Both the position numbers and the translations under genes were made by a program. This document shows positions 1 through 4,669 of a DNA stretch of 6,903 nucleotides, one piece after another; position 1 is the first letter of the stretch, and each line of letters starts with the position of its first letter. The stretch is from DASTGO01 sp035719045 (GTDB lineage: Bacteria; Actinomycetota; Actinomycetes; Actinomycetales; Kineosporiaceae), in the NCBI GenBank assembly GCA_035719045.1, contig DASTGO010000427.1:1-6903 (forward strand). Direction: 5' to 3'. The notes below the pieces were generated by a model. The model was given only the letters and a program-made list of their open reading frames with translations. It did not search any database and was not told where the DNA came from.

Positions 1-328
1 GGTCCCACGGCTGCCGCATCAACCGGTCCGGGTGATACGCCAGCACATGCCGCACCCGCCCGGCCCGGATCGCCTCCAACAACCCGTCCCACCCGGGCCG
101 CTTGCGCCTGCGCTGCCACGCCGACCGCGAGTTGTCCACGAACACATGCTCCGGGCGCACCCGCACCCCCAACCGGGCCGCCAACTCCCGGCAGATCCGC
201 TCCTGCCGCTCCACCCCCGTCTGATCCTCATCCTTCACATGCGAGATCCGGCAGTAGATCGCCGCCTCGCCATCCCCGTCGGCCCCCGCCACGCCAGAAG
301 CCCCCGCCATCCCCGTCCATCCCGTCAT
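1..328 (-). CDS. Serine recombinase/integrase, N-terminal catalytic part (cut by window edge)
   Basis: This frame is open from an ATG at 328 down to the left edge, giving about 109 residues; the rest of the protein lies outside. After a Gly/Ala-rich start of ~20 residues it shows the resolvase-type motif IYCRIS (residues 24-29), with Ser29 as the predicted nucleophile and Arg27 beside it. Next come a Gln/Arg-rich stretch typical after that motif (VERQERIC, residues 39-46) and, near residues 97-105, AYHPDRLMR, the conserved D-R-L-x-R active-site segment of serine recombinases. Members cut and rejoin DNA through a covalent phosphoserine link. The N-terminal position of the catalytic domain fits both large serine integrases of phages and integrative elements and smaller resolvases; the missing C-terminus decides this. 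An in-frame ATG at 310 is an alternative start, but the promoter position favours 328. It diverges from the lipoprotein gene. Confidence 0.87.
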   Translation of the reverse strand, partial: MTGWTGMAGASGVAGADGDGEAAIYCRISHVKDEDQTGVERQERICRELAARLGVRVRPEHVFVDNSRSAWQRRRKRPGWDGLLEAIRAGRVRHVLAYHPDRLMRQPWD

Positions 329-334
329 GATCCA

Positions 335-340
335 ATTATA
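335..340 (-). promoter_or_regulatory. Perfect -10 box (TATAAT) of the recombinase gene, leaderless transcript predicted
   Basis: Read on the minus strand, 340-335 is TATAAT, an exact sigma-70-type -10 hexamer and an AT-rich island in very GC-rich DNA. The usual 6-nt gap to the transcription start puts +1 at or next to 328, the A of the ATG. The mRNA would therefore have no leader or Shine-Dalgarno site, a common arrangement in Actinomycetota. No good -35 hexamer is visible 16-19 nt upstream. The start position is inferred. Confidence 0.65.
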
Positions 341-362
341 GGGGGTGCAAACGACGAATGAG

Positions 363-383
363 GGTGCCCGCTTTTCGGGCACC
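363..383. repeat. Perfect 8-bp hairpin, GGTGCCCG-CTTTT-CGGGCACC
   Basis: Bases 363-370 (GGTGCCCG) pair perfectly with 376-383 (CGGGCACC) across a 5-nt loop, CTTTT. It lies 35 bp upstream of the recombinase ATG, in the position of its -35 region, and immediately before three tandem 21-bp units. It could be a recombinase operator, part of an attachment site, or a dispersed palindromic repeat. No U-tract follows on either strand, and divergent genes need no terminator here, so termination is less likely. Confidence 0.6.
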
Positions 384-387
384 ATGT

Positions 388-450
388 GCCACCGTGCCCA
401 CGAGGGCTGCTGCCGCGCACACGAGGGGCGCCACCGTGCCCACGAGGGGT
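388..450. repeat. Three tandem 21-bp units (consensus core CCCACGAGGG)
   Basis: Units are 388-408, 409-429 and 430-450. Units 1 and 3 share their first 19 bases exactly (GCCACCGTGCCCACGAGGG at 388-406 and 430-448). Unit 2 keeps ACGAGGG and most other positions but differs at about four of those 19. The array lies between the recombinase promoter and the lipoprotein gene. A period of two helical turns would place bound protein copies on one face of the DNA. Its role is unknown; a regulatory array, an attachment-site arm or a species-specific repeat are all possible. Confidence 0.7.
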
Positions 451-476
451 GTCCGTGGACGCCGGAAGGTGCCACC

Positions 477-489
477 ATCTCCGGGAGAT
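477..489. promoter_or_regulatory. 13-bp dyad ATCTCC-G-GGAGAT, possible operator
   Basis: Bases 477-482 (ATCTCC) and 484-489 (GGAGAT) form a perfect inverted repeat around one central G. It lies ~95 bp upstream of the lipoprotein start, in a stretch (451-573) that otherwise shows no recognisable gene or promoter hexamers. It is short enough to occur by chance; a regulator site is only a suggestion. Confidence 0.25.
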
Positions 490-583
490 CGGCCCAGGCG
501 TACGGGGCGAGTCGGGCAACGTAGCGGGCACGGGCGGCGTCCTCGGGGTGCGCGGCCCGGGCGGGCCGGGGTCGGAGGGTGTG

Positions 584-1840
584 ATGAGGTACCGAGCGGC
601 GCTGGGGGCGCTGGTCCTGGGGACCGTCCTGGTGGCGGCGGGCTGTTCGTCGGGCTCCGCACCGGTGACCCAGGCCGGCAGCACCACGGCCGGCGGATCT
701 CGCACCGGCACCGGCACCGGCACGACGCCGGCCGCAGGCGGGCACGCGTCGACCAGCCGGACGCCGGGCAGCACCGGCTCACCCGGCGGATCCCCCTCCA
801 GCGGCTCGGGCAGCGTCACCCCGCCCGCCCCGACAGGCACCGGCGGCACGCCCTCCGCACCCGGGGGGCCCGGGGCGGTCCCGCTGAAGCCGGGCGAACA
901 GCCGCCGCAGTTCATCGTCCTCTCCTTCGACGGCGCGGCCTGGCACGAACTGATGACCCACTGGCTCGACACCGCCGAGCAGGTGCACGGCCAGGTGACC
1001 TTCTTCCTCAGCGGGATCTACCTGGTGCCGAAGGACCGGGCCGCCACGCTGTACCACCCGCCCGGGCATGCGGCCGGTGCCTCCGACATCGGGTTCAGCA
1101 CGGTGCCGAAGATCCGCACCGAGATCGAGGACCTGCGCCAGGCGTACGACGCGGGCAACGAGATCGGCACCCACTTCAACGGGCACTTCTGCGGCTCCAC
1201 GGGGATCGATCGCTGGACCGCCGACGACTGGACCAGCGAGCTGAACCAGTTCAAGGGTTTCCTCGACGGCTGGCAGGCCAACACGGGGATCACCGACGTG
1301 GCGGCGCTGCCGTTCACCTCCGTCGAGGTCCGCGGCGCCCGGACCCCCTGCCTGGAGGGCCGGGTCACACCGCTGAGCACGGCCGAGCAGCAGGCCGGGT
1401 TCCGCTACGACGCCAGCCGCACCGGGCAGTTGCGCTGGCCGGCGAAGTCCGGCGGGCTGTGGGAGTTCCCGCTGCCGTCGATCCGGCTGGCGGGCACCGG
1501 CCGCAGCGTGCTGGCGATGGACTACAACTTCTACTACAGCCAGAGCCACGCCTCCCCCGCCCCGGTCACGGACCGGCCTGCCATGCAGCAACAGGTGCTG
1601 GACAGCTACCGGCAGGCGTTTCAGGCGGTGTACCAGGGCAACCGGGCGCCGCTGATCCTCGGCAACCACTTCAACCAGTGGAACGGCGGGATCTACACCG
1701 ACGCGCTGACCGACTTCTACCGGGAGGCCTGCACCCGGCCACAGGTCCGCTGCGTGTCGATGATCGAGCTCGCCGACTGGCTGGACGCCCAGGACCCGGC
1801 CGCCCTGGCCCGGCTGCAGGCACTGCCACCCGCCCAGTGA
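584..1840 (+). CDS. Secreted lipoprotein with polysaccharide-deacetylase-like (CE4/NodB) domain
   Basis: The product has 418 residues. The start is ATG 584, with GGAGGG at 574-579 just ahead; the adjacent GTG 581 sits too close to that site. Residues 1-21 are a lipoprotein signal (MRYR, hydrophobic stretch, lipobox VAAGC, Cys21), so the protein should be anchored outside the cytoplasmic membrane. Residues ~22-105 are a Ser/Thr/Gly/Pro-rich spacer. The catalytic domain follows: SFDGA with Asp116 (motif 1), H197-x3-H201 (metal-binding motif 2), R253-T-P255 (motif 3) and LILGNH with His362 (motif 5). CE4 enzymes remove N- or O-acetyl groups from peptidoglycan, chitin or xylan; the substrate here is not evident. 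The second Asp of the canonical FDD is replaced by Gly. Cys203/Cys256 and Cys383/Cys390 could form disulfides. It stands alone between divergent and convergent neighbours, so it is probably monocistronic. Confidence 0.85.
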   Translation: MRYRAALGALVLGTVLVAAGCSSGSAPVTQAGSTTAGGSRTGTGTGTTPAAGGHASTSRTPGSTGSPGGSPSSGSGSVTPPAPTGTGGTPSAPGGPGAVPLKPGEQPPQFIVLSFDGAAWHELMTHWLDTAEQVHGQVTFFLSGIYLVPKDRAATLYHPPGHAAGASDIGFSTVPKIRTEIEDLRQAYDAGNEIGTHFNGHFCGSTGIDRWTADDWTSELNQFKGFLDGWQANTGITDVAALPFTSVEVRGARTPCLEGRVTPLSTAEQQAGFRYDASRTGQLRWPAKSGGLWEFPLPSIRLAGTGRSVLAMDYNFYYSQSHASPAPVTDRPAMQQQVLDSYRQAFQAVYQGNRAPLILGNHFNQWNGGIYTDALTDFYREACTRPQVRCVSMIELADWLDAQDPAALARLQALPPAQ

Positions 1841-1848
1841 CCCGATCC

Positions 1849-1893
1849 CCCACCGCCCAGGAAAGTGGCCGGTGCGGTGGGAACGCCTGGGCG
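1849..1893. terminator. Overlapping inverted repeats between convergent genes, likely bidirectional terminator
   Basis: Two perfect 8-bp stems share bases and exclude each other: CCCACCGC (1849-1856) with GCGGTGGG (1874-1881), and CGCCCAGG (1854-1861) with CCTGGGCG (1886-1893). They lie 8-53 nt after the lipoprotein stop and downstream of the minus-strand regulator's stop. GC-rich hairpins without a U-tract are usual terminators in Actinomycetota. Termination itself is inferred from structure and position. Confidence 0.5.
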
Positions 1894-1898
1894 AGAAG

Positions 1899-1928
1899 GG
1901 ATCCGGGCTCCCGGGGCGGGCCGGATCC
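1899..1928. terminator. 8-bp inverted repeat GGATCCGG...CCGGATCC, likely terminator of the minus-strand regulator
   Basis: Bases 1899-1906 and 1921-1928 are perfectly complementary around a 14-nt GC-rich loop. On the minus strand the hairpin begins 15 nt after the regulator's stop codon (1944-1946), a normal place for termination. There is no U-tract. It could also serve as a back-up terminator for the lipoprotein gene. Confidence 0.5.
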
Positions 1929-1943
1929 TGTCGGTCCGCGGGA

Positions 1944-2453
1944 TCAGCTGCCGGCGTCGTACCGTTCCTGGGCCTGCAGCACCTCGGGCACCGCGGCCTC
2001 GAGGATCTCGATGAGCTCGGCGAGCTTGCCGGCCACCGTCCGGCCCAGCGGGGTCAGGCTGTACTCCACCCGCGGCGGGATGGTGGCGTGCACCTCGCGC
2101 AGCACCAGCCCGTCCCGTTCCAGCGCGTGCAGGGTCTGGGCGAGCATCTTCTCGCTGACCCCCTCCACCCGGCGGCGCAGCGCATTGAACCGGTAGCCAC
2201 CGTCCAGCAGCGCGACCAGGGCGAGGACCCCCCACTTGCCACCGACCACCTCCATGGTCCGCCGGGACGGGCAGTTGCGGGCGAAGACGTCGGCCACCAA
2301 CTCGTCAGGGACCTCGGGCACCAGTTCGGCCGCCGGTGCGTCAGCCGCAGGCCGCCGGGAGGTCCGGGCCGGCGACTGCGCGGCCGGCAGGGATGCCGCG
2401 GCGACGGAGGCGGCGGAGGCGCTCGCACGGGGGCGGCGGGCAGGACTGGCCAT
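1944..2453 (-). CDS. HxlR-family (QorR-like) redox-responsive transcriptional regulator
   Basis: From ATG 2453 the product has 169 residues. Residues 1-55 are an unusual Ala/Pro/Arg-rich tail with no visible domain. The HxlR winged-helix domain covers ~61-155: CPSRRTMEVVGGKWG (61-75), the recognition-helix region VSEKMLAQTLHALERDGLV (99-117) and the wing with PPRVEYSLTPLGR ending near 138. Cys61 at the domain start is the only cysteine. In the QorR/HypR-type branch this position carries a redox-sensing cysteine whose modification releases DNA. The gene diverges from a qorB-like reductase, the arrangement seen for ytfH-ytfG (qorB) in E. coli and qorR-qor2 in Corynebacterium, so it probably represses that gene and itself. 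The frame extends to TTG 2522 through ATG 2486, but that part has AT-rich third positions and a TTA codon and overlaps the candidate operator, so 2453 is preferred; no clear Shine-Dalgarno site decides it. Confidence 0.85.
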   Translation of the reverse strand: MASPARRPRASASAASVAAASLPAAQSPARTSRRPAADAPAAELVPEVPDELVADVFARNCPSRRTMEVVGGKWGVLALVALLDGGYRFNALRRRVEGVSEKMLAQTLHALERDGLVLREVHATIPPRVEYSLTPLGRTVAGKLAELIEILEAAVPEVLQAQERYDAGS

Positions 2454-2511
2454 GCCCAAGAGTAACCCGGGCTCCCGTACCTGCATGATGTGCTGTACTG
2501 CCTTGCGGTTT

Positions 2512-2532
2512 GCACTTTCCAATAGTTAGTGC
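2512..2532. promoter_or_regulatory. Dyad GCACT-N11-AGTGC, candidate operator for the HxlR regulator
   Basis: In the divergent region, 2512-2516 (GCACT) and 2528-2532 (AGTGC) form a perfect inverted repeat centred on 2522, with further symmetric pairs at 2519/2525 and 2521/2523. The segment 2509-2535 is notably AT-richer than its surroundings, as expected for promoter DNA. Dimeric winged-helix HxlR regulators bind dyads of about this size between divergent target genes. Clear -35/-10 hexamers cannot be assigned on either strand. Confidence 0.5.
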
Positions 2533-2582
2533 TTTCGTGGAGTGCGCACCGCACCCCGAGTCCGACCACCCAGGAGTCGCAC

Positions 2583-3440
2583 ATGATCACCGTCACCGGA
2601 GCCTCCGGGCACCTCGGCCGCCTCGTCGTCGAGGACCTCCTCCGGCGCGGCGTCGAGCCGGGCGGGATCCGTGCCGTCGCCCGGACCCCCGAGAAGGTGG
2701 CCGACCTCGCGGCCCGCGGCGTCGAGGTCCGCCAGGGCGACTACGACCAGCCGGACAGCCTGGTCGCGGCGTTCGAGGGCACCCGGCGCCTGGTCCTGGT
2801 CTCCTCCAGCGAGATCGGGCAGCGGGTCGCCCAGCACCGCAACGCGGTCGAGGCCGCGGCCAAGGTGGGCGTCGAGCTGATCGCCTACACCAGCATCCTC
2901 AAGGCGGACACGTCCGGCATGATCCTGGCCGGTGAGCACCTGCCCACGGAGAACCTGATCCGCGAGTCCGGGATCCCCTTCACCCTCCTGCGCAACGGCT
3001 GGTACCTGGAGAACTACACCGAGAACCTGGCCCCGGCCCTGGAGTTCGGCACCATCCTCGGCAGCGCCGGGACCGGTCTGATCGCCGCCGCCGCCCGCGC
3101 CGACTACGCCGCGGCCGCGGCGGCCGTGGTCACCGGCTCCGGCCACGAGAACCGCGTCTACGAGCTCGGCGCGGACCGGCCCTTCACGATGGCCCAGCTG
3201 GCCGAGACGGTCTCCGCGCACACCGGCCGGACCGTCACCTACACCGACCTTCCCGCGCAGGAGTACGTCAAGGCCCTCGTCGGCGCCGGGGTGCCCGAGG
3301 TGTTCGCGGGCGTGCTCGCCGACTCCGACGCCGGCATCGTCCGGGGTGAGCTGGCCACCACGAGCACCGACCTGCGCGAGCTGATCGGCCGGCCGGCCAC
3401 CACCCTGGACGAGGCCGTCGCGGCCGCCCTGGCCGCGTAG
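2583..3440 (+). CDS. qorB: NAD(P)H:quinone oxidoreductase, QorB-like (NmrA-type atypical SDR)
   Basis: The product has 285 residues, close to the 286 of E. coli QorB. ATG 2583 is preceded by AGGAG at 2572-2576, spacing 6. The N-terminus carries the Rossmann motif TGASGHLG (residues 5-12), and Arg34 in AVARTP fits an NADPH-preferring pocket. Further segments that I recall as shared with E. coli YtfG/QorB are VRQGDYDQ (49-56), SSSEIGQR..QHRN (74-87), AYTSILKADTS (101-111) and LLRNGWYLENY (135-145). The protein is cytosolic, with no signal or membrane segment. QorB reduces quinones with NADPH and is tied to quinone or electrophile stress. The divergent one-cysteine HxlR regulator and the dyad between them strengthen the assignment. 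A related NmrA-type reductase with another substrate cannot be excluded by sequence reading alone. Confidence 0.88.
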   Translation: MITVTGASGHLGRLVVEDLLRRGVEPGGIRAVARTPEKVADLAARGVEVRQGDYDQPDSLVAAFEGTRRLVLVSSSEIGQRVAQHRNAVEAAAKVGVELIAYTSILKADTSGMILAGEHLPTENLIRESGIPFTLLRNGWYLENYTENLAPALEFGTILGSAGTGLIAAAARADYAAAAAAVVTGSGHENRVYELGADRPFTMAQLAETVSAHTGRTVTYTDLPAQEYVKALVGAGVPEVFAGVLADSDAGIVRGELATTSTDLRELIGRPATTLDEAVAAALAA

Positions 3441-3465
3441 CGCGTCCGTCGGCCCGACGGCGCCG

Positions 3466-3487
3466 GCAGCGGGAACCGGACCGCTGC
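3466..3487 (+). terminator. 7-bp hairpin after the quinone reductase gene
   Basis: GCAGCGG (3466-3472) pairs perfectly with CCGCTGC (3481-3487) across an 8-nt loop, 25 nt after the qorB-like stop codon. A smaller hairpin, CCGTCG/CGACGG (3446-3451/3455-3460), precedes it. There is no U-tract, as is usual for high-GC actinobacterial terminators. It suggests that the following GDPD gene has its own promoter. Confidence 0.5.
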
Positions 3488-3503
3488 GGGAACGCCCGCT
3501 ACC

Positions 3504-3525
3504 GGCCGGTGAAAGGTCGGTGAAG
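3504..3525 (-). promoter_or_regulatory. Two 11-bp direct repeats resembling a PHO box (PhoP site)
   Basis: On the minus strand the segment reads CTTCACCGACC then TTTCACCGGCC (3525-3515 and 3514-3504): two abutting 11-bp units with 9 of 11 bases identical. Streptomyces PhoP binds 11-bp direct repeats built on GTTCACC, so unit length and core (TTCACC) match in all but the first base. It lies 51 bp before the start of a glycerophosphodiester phosphodiesterase gene, a family often under phosphate control. The core is inverted relative to the gene and there are only two clear units, so this is a candidate only. Confidence 0.4.
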
Positions 3526-3547
3526 GCCCGCGACAGCCCTTCCCGCC

Positions 3548-3559
3548 GGGTCATGACCC
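3548..3559. promoter_or_regulatory. Perfect 12-bp palindrome GGGTCATGACCC before the GDPD gene
   Basis: GGGTCATGACCC at 3548-3559 is a perfect palindrome ending 16 bp before the GTG start of the GDPD gene. It would fit an operator in the promoter or 5' leader. No regulator in the window can be assigned to it, and chance is possible. Confidence 0.3.
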
Positions 3560-3575
3560 CGCCAGGCTGACCGGT

Positions 3576-4397
3576 GTGGACGGTCGGGGCGAGGGCATCG
3601 CACGCTACGGCGACGGCAACGGACTGCTCGCCGTGGCGCACCGCGGCGGGTCCGGGCTGGCACCGGAGAACACCATGACCGCCTTCAGCCGTTCCTGGGC
3701 GCTGGGCCTGCGGTACCTGGAGACGGATCTGCGACTGACCGCCGACGGGGCGTGCGTGCTGTTCCACGACGCCCGAACCCGGCGGCTGACCGGCCGGCCC
3801 GGCACCGTCGCACGGCTGACCTGGGACCAGGTGCGCCCCCTGCGGATCGCGGGGCGGGAACCGATCCCCCGGCTGGAGGAGCTGCTGTCCGCCTGGCCCG
3901 ACGCCCGGATCTGCGTGGACCTCAAGGACCCGCGGGCGATCGGACGGCTGGCCGCGGTGATCAGGGCGTACCGGGCCCACGACCGGGTCTGCCTGGTCGG
4001 GACCGCCGACCGCTGGCTCGCCGACGCCCGGGCGGTGCTCGGCGGGCGGGTGGCCACCGCCCTCGGCTGGGAGTCCACCGCCCGGCTGGTCGCAGCCGCA
4101 CGGTTCGGCCACCGCCCACGCGGGATCGTCCGGGCGCCCTATGTGCACGTCCCGCTGCGGCTGGGCCGGGTCCCGGTGTACGTCGACCGGCTGATCACCA
4201 TGGCCCGGGAGCAGGGCTGTCGCCTGGTGGTGTGGACCGTCGACGAGCCGGCCGTGATGCGGCGGCTGCTGTCCGCCGGTGTGGACGGGATCATCACCGA
4301 CCGTCCGGACCTGCTGCGCGAGGTGCTGGTCGCGCACGGCAGCTGGCGGCCGGGCCCGGCGCTGCCCGCACCCACCCGGGACACGGTTCCCGGCTGA
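3576..4397 (+). CDS. Glycerophosphodiester phosphodiesterase (GDPD family)
   Basis: The product has 273 residues. GDPD enzymes hydrolyse glycerophosphodiesters such as glycerophosphocholine to glycerol-3-phosphate and an alcohol, supplying phosphate and glycerol. The family signature is complete at the N-terminus: HRG (residues 22-24), PENT (30-33), the metal-binding pair E49-x-D51, TADG (55-58) and the second catalytic His in FHD (63-65). D115-x-K117 in VDLKD corresponds to the usual E-x-K metal motif, with Asp for Glu. The C-terminal barrel strands VVWTVDEP and GIITDRPDLL are typical. The start is GTG 3576, with only a weak AGG upstream; a later start would cut into the catalytic HRG. No signal peptide or membrane helix is seen, so it is probably cytosolic. 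It resembles GlpQ/UgpQ-type proteins in length, but I do not assign a specific symbol. A PHO-box-like repeat lies upstream. Confidence 0.92.
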   Translation: MDGRGEGIARYGDGNGLLAVAHRGGSGLAPENTMTAFSRSWALGLRYLETDLRLTADGACVLFHDARTRRLTGRPGTVARLTWDQVRPLRIAGREPIPRLEELLSAWPDARICVDLKDPRAIGRLAAVIRAYRAHDRVCLVGTADRWLADARAVLGGRVATALGWESTARLVAAARFGHRPRGIVRAPYVHVPLRLGRVPVYVDRLITMAREQGCRLVVWTVDEPAVMRRLLSAGVDGIITDRPDLLREVLVAHGSWRPGPALPAPTRDTVPG

Positions 4398-4402
4398 TCC
4401 CC

Positions 4403-4433
4403 GCACCCGCACCCACGGCTCGGGATCGGGTGC
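4403..4433 (+). terminator. 7-bp hairpin after the GDPD gene
   Basis: GCACCCG (4403-4409) pairs with CGGGTGC (4427-4433) across 17 nt, starting 6 nt after the GDPD stop codon. A register using 4409-4414 with 4428-4433 is also possible. There is no U-tract. Position after the stop supports a terminator role; strength is uncertain. Confidence 0.4.
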
Positions 4434-4572
4434 ATATCGGGAACGGCCGGGGGCACAGCCACCACAGCCGGGGGCCGGCGCCGAACCCGTGACGTGCGGG
4501 CACGCCCGTCCCCGCACCCAGCAGTGCCGGATCCAGCAGGGGATCACGGCGCACCGTCGCCCAGGCCGGTGC

Positions 4573-4633
4573 CCTGCCGTGACGGTCCCGTGGTGGCGAA
4601 CGCCCGCCCTGCAGGCGTTCCCGGCACGGCAGG
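4573..4633 (+). promoter_or_regulatory. Nested inverted repeats upstream of the membrane operon (structured leader or terminator)
   Basis: An outer perfect 9-bp stem, CCTGCCGTG (4573-4581) with CACGGCAGG (4625-4633), encloses an inner perfect 7-bp stem, GAACGCC (4598-4604) with GGCGTTC (4614-4620; 9-nt loop). The fold ends 26 nt before the ribosome binding site of the next gene. If transcription starts upstream, it would be a stable element in the 5' leader; otherwise it could be a terminator for upstream transcripts. It matches no riboswitch class I recognise. The rest of the 272-bp gap (4434-4572) holds only a short direct repeat, GCCGGGGGC at 4446 and 4467, and no identifiable promoter hexamers. 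Confidence 0.5.
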
Positions 4634-4659
4634 CGGGAGCCCCGGTCCCGAATCCTCGC

Positions 4660-4664
4660 GGAGG
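4660..4664 (+). promoter_or_regulatory. Strong ribosome binding site (GGAGG) of the membrane operon
   Basis: GGAGG at 4660-4664, spacing 5 to ATG 4670, is among the best Shine-Dalgarno sites in the window and fixes the start of the first operon gene. Confidence 0.8.
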
Positions 4665-4669
4665 CATCC

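Noticed and set aside
386..583. Upstream extension of the lipoprotein to ATG 386
   Set aside because: It would put 66 Pro/Arg/Cys-rich residues before a perfect lipoprotein signal peptide and translate the 21-bp repeat array; the Shine-Dalgarno site at 574-579 supports ATG 584.
358..2196. A 612-codon plus-strand frame overlapping the lipoprotein gene
   Set aside because: The product is Arg/Pro/Gly-rich with no recognisable motif, while the overlapping frame from 584 shows a lipobox and CE4 motifs and ends cleanly at 1840.
2529..2582. Upstream extension of the QorB-like protein to 2529
   Set aside because: The Rossmann motif normally begins a few residues from the N-terminus, and AGGAG at 2572-2576 points to ATG 2583.
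4446..4475. Direct repeat GCCGGGGGC at 4446 and 4467
   Set aside because: Only two 9-bp GC-only copies; expected by chance at this composition and not near a promoter signal.
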